Shown one piece after another: positions 1 through 10,653 of a stretch of 39,375 nucleotides of DNA. The notes beneath the pieces were generated by a model. That model worked only from the letters and a program-made list of their open reading frames with translations, had not been told where the DNA came from and did no database searches. The position numbers and the translations under genes were made by a program. Within the stretch, counting starts at the first letter, position 1; each line of letters begins with the position of its first letter. Source of the stretch: Anaerolineales bacterium (GTDB lineage: Bacteria > Chloroflexota > Anaerolineae > Anaerolineales > UBA11858); assembly GCA_021108255.1 (NCBI GenBank), contig JAIORG010000296.1, positions 1 to 39,375 of the forward strand, given 5' to 3'.

Positions 1-926
1 TCTCTGCCATGATCCCGTGCTGCATATACAAGTCTGACGTCAATCTTCAGTTTAGGTAATCCGTGTGCTATTCGTGTCTGGTTTATCAGATTTCTGATCT
101 GGTCTTCTTCACCAGTCAGCACGGATGTATAGGGACAATAACTGGAACTTGGTGTAGGGGTGTTGGAAGGGACAGGTGTATTGGAGGGGAGGGGTGTATT
201 GCTCGGGACTAGTGTCGCGGTGGCTGGCTTAGGAGTATTTGTAGGTGTCCCAGGGGTGAGATTTGGAGTTTCAGTTGGCTTAGGAGTGGCTGAAGGTCCG
301 ACAGTTTTGGTGGCAGGCGGTGTAGTTATTTTAAGGGTTGGAGCAGGTGTTGAGGTTTGATCCGGGGCTGAAAAAACCTGAAGATTCTTTGTATTCCCGG
401 AAGTCGTAGCATAATAACCCCACAACCAGCAATTTTTTCCTGTTTCTCCCGGATCTTTGATTATCCAATAGCTGTAACTTGAATCCCTGCCAACCAGGGG
501 GACAGTTTTTCCCGCAGGAAGGGGGCTCAGCTTGGGATAAGAGACTCCAGGACCGGTTCTACAGTTTGTTGTCAGAGATACTTTTACTGTAGCCTGATCG
601 GGAGTTTTGGATTTCTTGGGTTCTACAATTGCAGTTGAGGTAGCCGGTAGGGGCGTAAGTGATGAGGGTTCCTCTGTGTCCAGAACAAACTCTGTTGCCG
701 TAGATGTACTTGTAGATATTTCTGTCGGCGCCGGCGTTTTAGATGGAGTAAATGTTGGCGGTGGTTCTTTTGTAGGAGTGAAAGTGGACTTGGTATGAAA
801 TGGAGTTTTAGTTGAAGTGCCATTAAGGGTATATTTAGGCGGCGTTTGCACTGCCTCACAAGCACTACTTATGCTGGTGAGTAGAAGAATAAACAATAAA
901 ACTTTCCCATACTTGTTCTGTCTCAT
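1..926 (-). CDS. SH3-like/CAP-domain lipoprotein, C-terminus cut by window edge
   Basis: The reading frame runs from an ATG at 926 to the left edge without a stop, so only about 308 residues are visible. The N-terminus has a basic start, a hydrophobic stretch and Cys at residue 23 (ISSAC), which fits a lipoprotein signal, although the lipobox is not ideal. A Thr/Pro/Ser-rich linker follows, then an SH3-like segment (TTNCRTGPGVSYPKL onward, ending near GYYATTSGN). A second low-complexity linker has repeated SNTP units. The visible end (EEDQIRNLINQTRIAHGLP) is the typical beginning of a CAP/SCP (YkwD-like) domain. The protein is probably exported and surface-anchored; CAP proteins often bind wall or lipid, but no substrate can be assigned. 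No strong ribosome site precedes the ATG, so the start is tentative. Confidence 0.75.
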   Translation of the reverse strand, partial: MRQNKYGKVLLFILLLTSISSACEAVQTPPKYTLNGTSTKTPFHTKSTFTPTKEPPPTFTPSKTPAPTEISTSTSTATEFVLDTEEPSSLTPLPATSTAIVEPKKSKTPDQATVKVSLTTNCRTGPGVSYPKLSPLPAGKTVPLVGRDSSYSYWIIKDPGETGKNCWLWGYYATTSGNTKNLQVFSAPDQTSTPAPTLKITTPPATKTVGPSATPKPTETPNLTPGTPTNTPKPATATLVPSNTPLPSNTPVPSNTPTPSSSYCPYTSVLTGEEDQIRNLINQTRIAHGLPKLKIDVRLVYAARDHGR

Positions 927-1276
927 ATATATGCCGATGATAAACGGCCTGCCTGCTTCTTTCGCTTTCAGCTTTGGCTCTAAGTAGCGTCCGCATCTGT
1001 CTAGCGAAATTCCCAATCACCGCTCGAGGGAGAGAGCCTGTCCTGAGTGGAGTCGAGGGCTCCCGCTTTAGCGTGCAATAAACCGCTCGAGGGAGAGAGC
1101 CAGCTCTCCCGGGCATCTCATCCATGGGAGCGGCTGCATTGAATGGGCCTTTTTGATGATTGAGGGAAAGAACCCAGGATCAATTTTTACTATTATAACG
1201 TCTCAAACTTCATCACCCCCTGTGATTCTGCACTTTTCATGCCTAACAGAATTGAAAGGTAAACTGCTGAAACCCT
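927..1276. other. non-coding gap with intergenic repeat copies
   Basis: This 350-base gap between the lipoprotein gene and the kinase gene has no convincing gene. Its middle (about 1019-1110) holds two copies of a 20-base direct repeat and a hairpin, described separately. I see no clear terminator for the sugar operon that ends at 1277 and no consensus promoter for the lipoprotein gene. Confidence 0.6.
1019..1110. repeat. direct repeat pair with hairpin (intergenic repeat element)
   Basis: The 20-mer ACCGCTCGAGGGAGAGAGCC occurs at 1019-1038 and again at 1082-1101, 63 bases apart. The second copy continues into a perfect hairpin, GGGAGAG (1091-1097), loop AGCCAG, CTCTCCC (1104-1110). The sequence between them (GCCTGTCCTGAGTGGAGTCG) resembles dispersed intergenic elements seen in environmental bacterial genomes, but I cannot confirm family membership from this window. 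Confidence 0.65.
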
Positions 1277-1927
1277 TCAGGAATTAGATTGCCTGGGTGC
1301 GGGCGCAACCGAAAATTCTTTGGTAACAAATAAATCTGCCCTTGAACGTAAAGATTGGATGACTTCATGTTCCCTCTGGAGAACCTGCCAACGATATTCA
1401 TTTGTTGGTTCTTTCCCCCTGGTAAATTGAGCTTTTTTTGTCTCATGATAAGTGAGATCGATCAAAACTTTCAAATCAGCTTCGGCTTGGATGGCATACA
1501 ATCCTTCGATGATGAGGTATTTCAAGCCTTTAAAGGATGTAATTATCAGGTCTTCCTGATCTGTTAGCAAATCAATGCAAGGCAGTTTAACCCGCTCTTC
1601 GTCATTCCGGAACTCGTTTATGTTGCGGTTTATTAAATCCCAGTCATATTCGGTATAACCAATGCTTTCCAGGCCATGTTCCTTTCGCCAGGGGGTTCGA
1701 TCAGTTGGGGAGGTCTGGTAATAGTTATCAATGTGCATCACTTTTGCTGGAGTCTTGCGGATTTTAAGGTTTCTGGCGACCTCGTGGGCAATCTCTGTTT
1801 TCCCTGATCCGGATTCACCGCCAATAGCAAGGATAATTTTATTTCCGGATAAATTATCCAGGTGAGATATGAGCTGCTTCGCGGCCCTTTTGTGATTTTC
1901 TGTTATTAGCAAGACATCTCCGAGCAT
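1277..1927 (-). CDS. uridine kinase/phosphoribulokinase-family P-loop kinase
   Basis: This is a 216-residue P-loop kinase of the uridine kinase/PRK family. A Walker A motif (GGESGSGKT) sits at about residues 36-44, followed by HIDNYYQ at about 65-71, the usual DxxYY-type substrate site of uridine kinases, and a Walker-B-like LIIEGLYA segment. The length fits Udk (about 205-220). Nucleoside or another small phosphate acceptor is the likely substrate. It lies 44 bases downstream of the GH65 fusion gene on the same strand and is the last gene of the sugar operon, so a sugar-related acceptor is possible; sequence alone cannot separate this from true uridine kinase. The predicted protein is cytoplasmic. 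Confidence 0.75.
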   Translation of the reverse strand: MLGDVLLITENHKRAAKQLISHLDNLSGNKIILAIGGESGSGKTEIAHEVARNLKIRKTPAKVMHIDNYYQTSPTDRTPWRKEHGLESIGYTEYDWDLINRNINEFRNDEERVKLPCIDLLTDQEDLIITSFKGLKYLIIEGLYAIQAEADLKVLIDLTYHETKKAQFTRGKEPTNEYRWQVLQREHEVIQSLRSRADLFVTKEFSVAPAPRQSNS

Positions 1928-1971
1928 AACAACTCCTCTGGCTTATACATTATCCTGATAGTTATTTTATT

Positions 1972-4900
1972 TCAAAAATCAATAACTTCCCAGGTTCCGG
2001 GCATTAAGCTGGTTTCCTGATCTATTATCAGGATCTTCTGGGGAGTTTCACCCTCAACTTTAACTTTTACTTGTTTCGGAGAGATCTGGAAATAATATCG
2101 GCTTCCCTGGAAGGAAAGATTAAATTCCATTTGTTTCCAACCAGTGGATAAATTAGGATTCAGCTTAATCTGTTCCCCGGTCCAGTCCAAACCGGCGTAA
2201 GTCCTGATGGCAAACAAAACAGTTCCAGTCATTACACCCAAGTGGATTCCTTCCCTGGTGGTTCCGCCTTGAATATCCCTGAAGTCGCTCCGCAGGGATT
2301 CCTGATAGAGTTTCCAGCTCAATTCGTGCTTGCCTGCCAGGTCTGCCAGGTAAGCGTGCACCAGTCTGCTGAGGGTTGACCCATGGGATGTTCTCTGTAA
2401 ATAATAATCAAGGTTCTTGGATAAAAGATTATCAGGGGGGTTGTATCCAAGCTGAGATAAGAGGGTTGTGACAGTAGTTTCGGAAAGGTTATAAAAGAGC
2501 ATCAAGGCATCTGCCTGTTTGGCGACTTTGTAGGCATTTGGTGATAAACCTTCTGATTTCAGAATACGATCCATCCGGTGGATATTTTGATAGGTCTTTT
2601 TATAACCCTCCCAATCCAGCTCCTGCAGATTAAAGTACCCCTGAAATTGTTCAATGATTCCATCTTCTGAGAGATGTATGGTTAAATTTTGTTTAATATC
2701 TTTCCATTTAATGAGATCGCCAGCATTGATCTTCAGGGTATCTAATATCCTGGTTTTATCCGTTTTCGGCAGCTGCTCCAGGATATCGAAAGCCCGGTTG
2801 AATACCCAGGCCACCATCAGATTCGTATAGGCATTATCCCGTAACCCGGGAATATCCGACCCGGGGAGGGTTTCATGGAATTCATCAGGTCCCATGACAT
2901 TGGAGATGCTGAATCGGCCGGTAGCAGAGTTTCTCTCTGTTATGTCAGACCAGAAGAGCGAAATATTGAGGAAAAGTTCAGCGCCGAACTGACTTAAGAA
3001 ATCTTCATCTTTTGTGATCCAATAGTAATTCCAGATGTTATAAGCGATCGCTAAAGATACATGCCGCTGCAAGTGGGAGTAATCTGGCCCCCATTTTCCA
3101 GAGAGGGGATTGAGATGCAGGAGCTGGGTTTCTTCTCTGCCATCGCTTCCGCTCTGCCAGGGAAAAAGAGCACCCCGGAAACCTTCCCTTTCAGCTGCCT
3201 GTTGAGCTGCGGGCAGCCGGCGGTATCGATACATTAAGGCTGAACGGGCTGTTTCGGGAAAATGAAAATCATAAAACGGCATCACATACAATTCATCCCA
3301 GAATATATGGCCGCGGTAAGCTTCTCCGTGCAGGCCCCGGGCAGGGATTCCAGCATCCAGCCTGGCGGAATGAGGGGACACGCTGACCAGGGAGTGATAG
3401 AGATGGAGGCGGATCATCTTTTGGGTCAGGCGGTCGCCAGTGATTTCCAGGTCAATCTTTTGCCACAACAACTGCCAGGCATTTTTGCTGCTGGCCAGTA
3501 TTTGATCAAAGTTCCCCGCTTTCTTGATTCGTTCCCGTGCTTCCTGAGCTGGATCATCTATGCCTGGAATGGTGGAGGAGTAGAGCACAACAATCTTTTC
3601 CACACAAAGGGGGCAGTCCTGGTGAGCTTCGATCTCAAATACAGTGGATACCTTTCCCGGAATTGTGCTTACTTCATAATCTGGAGAGATTCTCTGTTCT
3701 CCGCTGAAAACCTGAAGTCTGGCTGCCAGCCCAATTTTAATTCGTGATTGATTGGTCTCAACACTCAGAAAACTGAGGTTTTTTTCTCCCCCTTCCTCAA
3801 CCGGTGATAGATGGCATGAGCTGAGTTCCCGGTAGCGTTTTACTCCCTGATTAGTAACGGTGCCATCCAACTCTGCCCTGACTGTAATAACCCCGGAATA
3901 ATTCAAGGGAGTGATTTGATACTGGATAGCTGCGAGATTGGGATCAGCCATACTGATTAATCGAGATGTTTGGATTCGGGTTTGATGACCTTCCTGATCA
4001 CGAACAACCATCGTCCGGGAAAGCACTCCAGTTTTAAAATTCAATATCCGCTGGAATTCCAGTATTTTCACCTGATGAGGGTTAAACCACTCACCGGAAT
4101 CGATTCTAAATGTTATCGGCAGCCAATTAGGGCAATTAACAAAATCCTCGTTGGAAACTGTCCTCCCGGCTATATTTGATTCCAGTCGATTGTAGAGACC
4201 CGCGATATATGTTCCGGGGTAATTCTCATCTGGTAATAACGGGATTTCTTCCAGTGCTCCCCGGGTGCAAAAATATCCATTGCCAACTGCGCAGAGAGTT
4301 TCCCGGGTCCCTTCCCAATCAGGTTCGTAATCAGAATAGTCAATGGACCATTGTTTTTGTTGATCGCCGCCTGAGAACCAGCTGCGGATATCCTCTAAGC
4401 TGATTTCCTGGAGATCTTCAACAACGAGGTCTGCGCCGTGCAGCTCCAGCTCCTGTTTATTGTTTTCACGGGCAACACCGAGAACCAGGCCAAATTGTCC
4501 CCGGTATCCTGCCTGGACACCGGAGTTGGCATCTTCGATGATCACAGACCGATCATATGCAGCTCCTAATCGGTCACAGGCTGTATGGAAAATATCTGGT
4601 GCCGGTTTGCCTTCTAAACCTAACTCAGCCGAAACAACTCCATCAACCTGGGTCTGAAAAAGGTCTTTCAATCCGGTTATCTCTAAAACACGGTCGCCGT
4701 TTTTACTGGATGTTGCCAGTCCCAGGGGGATACCAGCCTCTTTGAGTTCATGGATGAATTCCACGGATGTAGTATAAATTTCTACCCCGCGTTCTGTCAG
4801 CAACGTATTGTAGAGTTCGTTTTTGAGGTTTCCCAAGCCGCAAATTGTGATTTGATCTGGTTCCTGAGCGGGATCTCCGAAAGGAAGATTAACACTCCGG

Positions 4901-5124
4901 GATTCCAGAAAGGACTTTACTCCGATATACCGTGGTTTACCATCCACATAGGACAGATAATCTTCTTCATGTGTAAATTCTCTAAAAGGCGTGTTGGTTT
5001 GTTCTGCCCGGGTCTTTAGAAATTGATCAAAGGTTTGTTTCCAAGCAAAACTATGCAGCGGAGTTGAGTTGGTGATTACCCCATCCAGGTCAAATATGAC
5101 CGCATCGATTTTAGATATTTTCAT
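1972..5124 (-). CDS. fused beta-phosphoglucomutase-like HAD / GH65 disaccharide phosphorylase
   Basis: This 1050-residue protein joins two enzymes. Residues 1-250 are a HAD phosphatase/beta-phosphoglucomutase domain: FDLDG with D12 and D14, TSS near 138-140, K173 in GKPAPD and ED at 197-198. Residues 260-1050 are a GH65 inverting phosphorylase with FWDE at about 608-611, the acid E748 in GPDE, and the phosphate-loop-like HGSTLS near the C-terminal half. GH65 phosphorylases split alpha-glucosyl disaccharides (maltose, trehalose, kojibiose, nigerose) into beta-glucose 1-phosphate and a sugar; the HAD half would convert that product to glucose 6-phosphate in the same polypeptide. HAD and GH65 genes are commonly neighbours or fused. 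The exact disaccharide cannot be told. The start overlaps the GH13 stop by 4 bases, indicating coupled translation. Confidence 0.88.
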   Translation of the reverse strand: MKISKIDAVIFDLDGVITNSTPLHSFAWKQTFDQFLKTRAEQTNTPFREFTHEEDYLSYVDGKPRYIGVKSFLESRSVNLPFGDPAQEPDQITICGLGNLKNELYNTLLTERGVEIYTTSVEFIHELKEAGIPLGLATSSKNGDRVLEITGLKDLFQTQVDGVVSAELGLEGKPAPDIFHTACDRLGAAYDRSVIIEDANSGVQAGYRGQFGLVLGVARENNKQELELHGADLVVEDLQEISLEDIRSWFSGGDQQKQWSIDYSDYEPDWEGTRETLCAVGNGYFCTRGALEEIPLLPDENYPGTYIAGLYNRLESNIAGRTVSNEDFVNCPNWLPITFRIDSGEWFNPHQVKILEFQRILNFKTGVLSRTMVVRDQEGHQTRIQTSRLISMADPNLAAIQYQITPLNYSGVITVRAELDGTVTNQGVKRYRELSSCHLSPVEEGGEKNLSFLSVETNQSRIKIGLAARLQVFSGEQRISPDYEVSTIPGKVSTVFEIEAHQDCPLCVEKIVVLYSSTIPGIDDPAQEARERIKKAGNFDQILASSKNAWQLLWQKIDLEITGDRLTQKMIRLHLYHSLVSVSPHSARLDAGIPARGLHGEAYRGHIFWDELYVMPFYDFHFPETARSALMYRYRRLPAAQQAAEREGFRGALFPWQSGSDGREETQLLHLNPLSGKWGPDYSHLQRHVSLAIAYNIWNYYWITKDEDFLSQFGAELFLNISLFWSDITERNSATGRFSISNVMGPDEFHETLPGSDIPGLRDNAYTNLMVAWVFNRAFDILEQLPKTDKTRILDTLKINAGDLIKWKDIKQNLTIHLSEDGIIEQFQGYFNLQELDWEGYKKTYQNIHRMDRILKSEGLSPNAYKVAKQADALMLFYNLSETTVTTLLSQLGYNPPDNLLSKNLDYYLQRTSHGSTLSRLVHAYLADLAGKHELSWKLYQESLRSDFRDIQGGTTREGIHLGVMTGTVLFAIRTYAGLDWTGEQIKLNPNLSTGWKQMEFNLSFQGSRYYFQISPKQVKVKVEGETPQKILIIDQETSLMPGTWEVIDF

Positions 5125-6740
5125 AACAGAATTATGACACCTTCATGTGGGCGGAGATTATAGCTTTCAGGAATTGAGTCTTTCTGGTCACCATAAGTTG
5201 AGAGTAAAAATTTTCCATTTCTACCATATGATAACTTAATCATGGATTCATCATCTTTTAAATTCAGCGCGACCAGGATTCTCTCCTGGCGATTTTCTCT
5301 GAGATACAAGTAACAACCGGGAGGAGAGTCCGGTATGGTTTGATAATCTCCGGATTGCAGAGCCTGATGGGTTTTCCTGATTGATAACAATTCCCTGTAA
5401 AAGGAGAGCATTGATAGGGGATCATCAAGCTGGTTTTCAACATTAATTTCACGATAATTATCCATCAAGGGAAGCCAGAGGTCCTTTGTTTCCGGAGCCG
5501 AGAAACCAGCCCAGGGGGCAGCTGACCACTGCATCGGAGTGCGGTTAGGATCTCTTCCTTGGCCCGGCTGCCGCAGCCCTGCGGGGTCCTGAAGTTTCTC
5601 CAGGGGGATTTCCACATCCGACATCCCAATTTCATCACCGTAATAGAGGATCGGTGTTCCGCGAAGAGTCAGTAAAAGCATCGCTGCGGTCCGGGCCTGA
5701 TCTTCTCCATAGCGAGTGATGATCCGCTGATCGTCGTGGTTGCCCAGGACATAATTAGGCCAGGCGCCATCAGGAAGATTTTTTTCCAGGCTTTCAACCT
5801 GATCCCGAATTTTATCAGCCTCCCAATCGACGCCCAGAAGAGAAAAGTTGATCGGCAAGTTGATTTCGTCCAAGTCTTTTCCATAGTAGGAGGTCCATTC
5901 CGGCAAATCAAAGATGTGGATTTCTCCCATGCTCATGCGGGGCTGGTCCGTGCTGTACTCATCCAGGATAAGCCGAAAATCCCTGTAAACCTGGTGATTA
6001 TCAGGATGGCCTTTGTCGTATAGGTGTTTCTGAGTGTCGTATTCCCCCAGGGATTTATGAATGAACTTCCCTCCATCCGGATTGAGGGGATTATCCCGCA
6101 GCTCTGGATCTTTCATTAAATAGTGAGCTACATCAATTCGGAATCCATCTACACCTCGTTCCAGCCAGAAACGGACAACATCAAACATTATTTCCTGGAC
6201 TTTGGGATTCCGCCAGTTCAGGTCTGGTTGCTCCTTCAGAAAAGAATGCAAATAGTATTGACCTGTAGGCTCATCCCATTCCCAGGCAAGTCCCCCAAAG
6301 ACGCTTAACCAGTTATTGGGTGGTGAACCATCAGGTTTGGGATCAGACCAGATGTACCAGTCCCGTTTGGGATTCTCACGGGAGGAACGGGATTCAAGAA
6401 ACCATTTATGTTGATCAGAAGAATGATTGGGAACAAGATCAACAATGATTTTGATTCCTGCCTGATGGGCGGCTATTATTATTTGATCAAATTCCTCCAA
6501 GCTGCCGAAGAGGGGATCGATATCTGTATAGTCAGATATGTCGTATCCAAAATCCTTCATGGGAGAAGAATAGAAAGGTGATATCCAGATTGCGTCAATC
6601 CCTAAAATTTGTTCCAGATAGGTTATTTTCTTTCGGATACCCTCTAAATCGCCTATACCGTTTCCAGTCGTATCCAGGAAGCTTCTGGGATATATTTGAT
6701 AAAAGACAGCGGTTTTCCACCAGGACAATTCATTCGTCAT
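5121..6740 (-). CDS. GH13 alpha-glucosidase / oligo-1,6-glucosidase type
   Basis: This is a 539-residue GH13 enzyme of the oligo-1,6-glucosidase/alpha-glucosidase group (family length about 530-560). The conserved regions are in order: DLVPNHSS (about 101-108), nucleophile D203 in GFRIDVAH, acid E273 in MGEIHIF, and stabiliser D336 in GNHDDQR. No signal peptide is present, so it acts in the cytoplasm on imported alpha-gluco-oligosaccharides, releasing glucose. GFRIDVAHYLMKDPELRDN resembles bacterial alpha-glucosidases of the GH13_23/30 type, but linkage preference is not assignable. It lies 21 bases after the GH1 gene and overlaps the GH65 gene by 4 bases, as part of the operon. Confidence 0.92.
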   Translation of the reverse strand: MTNELSWWKTAVFYQIYPRSFLDTTGNGIGDLEGIRKKITYLEQILGIDAIWISPFYSSPMKDFGYDISDYTDIDPLFGSLEEFDQIIIAAHQAGIKIIVDLVPNHSSDQHKWFLESRSSRENPKRDWYIWSDPKPDGSPPNNWLSVFGGLAWEWDEPTGQYYLHSFLKEQPDLNWRNPKVQEIMFDVVRFWLERGVDGFRIDVAHYLMKDPELRDNPLNPDGGKFIHKSLGEYDTQKHLYDKGHPDNHQVYRDFRLILDEYSTDQPRMSMGEIHIFDLPEWTSYYGKDLDEINLPINFSLLGVDWEADKIRDQVESLEKNLPDGAWPNYVLGNHDDQRIITRYGEDQARTAAMLLLTLRGTPILYYGDEIGMSDVEIPLEKLQDPAGLRQPGQGRDPNRTPMQWSAAPWAGFSAPETKDLWLPLMDNYREINVENQLDDPLSMLSFYRELLSIRKTHQALQSGDYQTIPDSPPGCYLYLRENRQERILVALNLKDDESMIKLSYGRNGKFLLSTYGDQKDSIPESYNLRPHEGVIILL

Positions 6741-6761
6741 TAAGGATGTATCCTTTAATTA

Positions 6762-8187
<1,426 letters not shown>

Positions 8188-8220
8188 TACAATACACAAC
8201 CAGATTACGAAAGTAAAATA

Positions 8221-9321
8221 TTATCCTTTCACAGATCCTGCCAGCATACCCCGGACGAAGAACCTCTGCAGGCTGAAGAATACTACTAATGGCAGAAGCA
8301 TGGATATAAAAGCTCCTGCAGTGAGTAGATGCCAATCAGCGCCCCGGGAACCAACCATTTCGGCAATCCGCATGGTCAGCACCTGGACATCTGGTTTTGC
8401 GCCGATAAAGACCAGCGCAACCAGGTAGTCATTCCAGACCCAAAGGAACTGGAAAATCGCAAAGGAAGCCAGGGCAGGTAAGGATAAGGGGATTATCAAC
8501 CGGACAAAGATTGTAAAGTGGGAAGCGCCATCTATAAATGCTGATTCTAAAATATCCCTGGGCAGACCTTTGATGTAATTGAAAAGCAGGTAGGTCGCCA
8601 AAGGAAGGCCAAATCCTGTATGAGCCAGCCAGATTGAAAGGAAAGTTCCATTCAGATTTAATCTCACATAGTCTTTGAGGATCGGAACCAGTGCTATTTG
8701 AAGGGGGATAACCAGAAGCGCTACAACCAGGACAAAGAGCAGCCTCCTTCCTGGAAATTTCATCCAGGCAAAACCGTAAGCAGCAAAAGCGGCAATCAGA
8801 ATCGGGATGATTGTGGCAGGTATAGCTACAGTGACACTATTAAGAAAAGCGCCAACGAAGTTATCTCCTTCAACTGTCATCACATCCCCTGATGCCGTCT
8901 GGATCTCATAGGTTTTTCCCGCCAACACCTGACCATAGTTTTCAAATGTTAAATCCGGGAATATAACCCATCTTTCTTCATTAATCCTAATTGTACCCAA
9001 GCGCTTATTGCCGGACCAGGTTATCTGACGACCATCTTCACCTGTAATTCCTTCCCGTAACTCATCGAATGTGCCGGTGACTCCCTCAATTGTCATGATC
9101 CCATTAGGATCAACACCTTCGGGTATATCTAATTCTTCCACGAGCACCCACTCTCGGTGGGGTAACACTTTCCACCATCCCGAGGTTTGGATATCAAACC
9201 TGGTTCTGAAAGAGGAGACTAACAACCCAAGTGTCGGGATAGTCCAGATGAAAACCAGGAGGAGCAGGGCACCATTGACTACAAAGTCGCGTAAGCGTTC
9301 TTGACCTTTTGCAGATTTCAT
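8221..9321 (-). CDS. carbohydrate ABC transporter permease, MalG type
   Basis: This is a 366-residue inner-membrane permease. One N-terminal membrane helix (about residues 12-35) is followed by a hydrophilic, probably extracytoplasmic stretch of about 110-120 residues, then five more helices. The EAA loop is seen as ESAFIDGASHFTIFVRLIIP, including the conserved D-G-A and I-x-L-P pattern that contacts the ATPase. MalG proteins are usually about 280 residues, so the extra loop is notable. It directly abuts the MalF-type gene and should form the second half of the sugar channel. Neither the ATPase nor a sugar-binding protein is encoded in this window; a shared MsmK-type ATPase elsewhere is likely. 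Confidence 0.88.
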   Translation of the reverse strand: MKSAKGQERLRDFVVNGALLLLVFIWTIPTLGLLVSSFRTRFDIQTSGWWKVLPHREWVLVEELDIPEGVDPNGIMTIEGVTGTFDELREGITGEDGRQITWSGNKRLGTIRINEERWVIFPDLTFENYGQVLAGKTYEIQTASGDVMTVEGDNFVGAFLNSVTVAIPATIIPILIAAFAAYGFAWMKFPGRRLLFVLVVALLVIPLQIALVPILKDYVRLNLNGTFLSIWLAHTGFGLPLATYLLFNYIKGLPRDILESAFIDGASHFTIFVRLIIPLSLPALASFAIFQFLWVWNDYLVALVFIGAKPDVQVLTMRIAEMVGSRGADWHLLTAGAFISMLLPLVVFFSLQRFFVRGMLAGSVKG

Positions 9322-10440
9322 TTAGAATGCCTCCTCATCAGATAATTGCCGCAGGTTGTAGATCATGACGGGGATAACACAGATTACCAGGACGATTGCG
9401 ATCGCAGATGCGTAGCCCTTATTCTGGTTGGTGAATGCTTGCCGGTAGAATTGGGTCGCAATAACATGAGTCCCGAATTGTCCTCCCGTCATTACCATGA
9501 CGACATCGAATATCTTCAAGGTAAATATGACCACGGTAGTTGAGACCGTGATGATAGTGCCCATGATGTAGGGGATCATGATTCTAAAAAATACTTGAAC
9601 CTCAGTAGCTCCATCCACCCGGGCTGCTTCCAGTAATTCGCCAGGGATCCCTTTGATTGCGGCAGAAAATATCACCATTGCATAGCCGGTTTGGAGCCAA
9701 ATGACGATGATAATCAGGAACAGGTTATTCCAGGGCTGGAGCATGGCAGTCCAGGCTTGGGGTTGTCCTCCCAGTCCTGTCCAGATGGCATTCAGCAGAC
9801 CTATTTGAGCAGAGCCTGCTTCCTTAACCTCGTAAATGAAGTTCCAGATCACACCCGCTCCGACAAAGGAAATGGCCATAGGTAAAAAGATCAGTGATTT
9901 GGCGAATTTTTCGAATCGGCTTCTATCAGCCAGAACGGCAACCAGCAATCCGAATGCAATCGAGAGAGTCGCTCCGAATATAATCCAGAGCAGGTTATTT
10001 CTGAAGGCAATAGTCATTATTCTCTGGGAGAATACTGCTACATAGTTTTCAAATCCCACAAAATTCGCTCCTGTCCGGTCTTTTAAGCTGAGAATGAAAG
10101 TTCGGACAGTGGGGATTGCCATATACCAGGAGAGTATTACCACGGCCGGTCCTACAAAAAGGAACGGCTGCAATTTGGATATCCATTTTGGTGGCAGCTT
10201 TTCGATCAACCAGTTAGTGATGAAATAGATCAGTGCAACGCCACCTACACCCCAGATAATTGCTACCAGGGCGATAATGTATTTCGGGGCAGCACCATCA
10301 CGGAGGAAGATGAAACCTTTGATCATAATAAAAACAGTGATACTTGGGACCAAAAGAGCCACTACGATCTGACCAATTGTGGTTGTAAACCATTCCAGAA
10401 GTGATTTAAGGGTGAATTTTGATTGGGTAGCTTCAGCCAT
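9322..10440 (-). CDS. carbohydrate ABC transporter permease, MalF type
   Basis: This is a 372-residue permease with several hydrophobic helices and the EAA loop GELLEAARVDGATEVQVFFR followed by IMIPYI. The longer frame starts 31 codons upstream, but the ATG at 10440 has AAGGAG 8 bases before it and gives a normal MalF-like N-terminus, so it is preferred. Two N-terminal helices precede the canonical six. It is the first gene of the operon; the binding-protein gene that often precedes malF is absent, and the upstream neighbour is divergent. The substrate is inferred from the downstream glycosidases to be a gluco-oligosaccharide or glucoside. Confidence 0.88.
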   Translation of the reverse strand: MAEATQSKFTLKSLLEWFTTTIGQIVVALLVPSITVFIMIKGFIFLRDGAAPKYIIALVAIIWGVGGVALIYFITNWLIEKLPPKWISKLQPFLFVGPAVVILSWYMAIPTVRTFILSLKDRTGANFVGFENYVAVFSQRIMTIAFRNNLLWIIFGATLSIAFGLLVAVLADRSRFEKFAKSLIFLPMAISFVGAGVIWNFIYEVKEAGSAQIGLLNAIWTGLGGQPQAWTAMLQPWNNLFLIIIVIWLQTGYAMVIFSAAIKGIPGELLEAARVDGATEVQVFFRIMIPYIMGTIITVSTTVVIFTLKIFDVVMVMTGGQFGTHVIATQFYRQAFTNQNKGYASAIAIVLVICVIPVMIYNLRQLSDEEAF

Positions 10441-10504
10441 ACGGGTCTCCTTTTTTCGAGAGAGTTTAGGGAGAAGGAAGGGATAATGAAGTGAATTAGA
10501 AATA

Positions 10505-10533
10505 ATTATAAACGAAAAAAATTTTCGTGACAC
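10505..10533 (-). promoter_or_regulatory. sugar-operon promoter with palindromic operator candidate
   Basis: On the minus strand, TATAAT (10505-10510) is preceded by a 17-base spacer and GTGTCA (10528-10533, 4 of 6 matches to TTGACA). The spacer is largely a 17-base palindrome, ACGAAAA-AAA-TTTTCGT (10512-10528). A repressor bound there would block RNA polymerase, which is the expected layout for a sugar-responsive LacI- or TetR-like control. No regulator gene lies beside it. Confidence 0.6.
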
Positions 10534-10653
10534 AGAACCTTTAACTATTTGATATGGATTGAATTCCTCAGCGGTTGATGATATTAGGCATTGGATGATG
10601 ATAGACTTTGATGAAGAGATATTTTCTAAACGATAAGAGATAGGAGTTTACTG

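Noticed and set aside
160-360. Plus-strand Val/Gly-rich ORF
   Set aside because: It is the antisense of the Thr/Pro-rich linker of the minus-strand lipoprotein.
865-1125. Minus-strand 86-residue ORF with repeated GSLPRAV
   Set aside because: It reads through the intergenic repeat and overlaps the lipoprotein start in another frame; no family resemblance or ribosome site.
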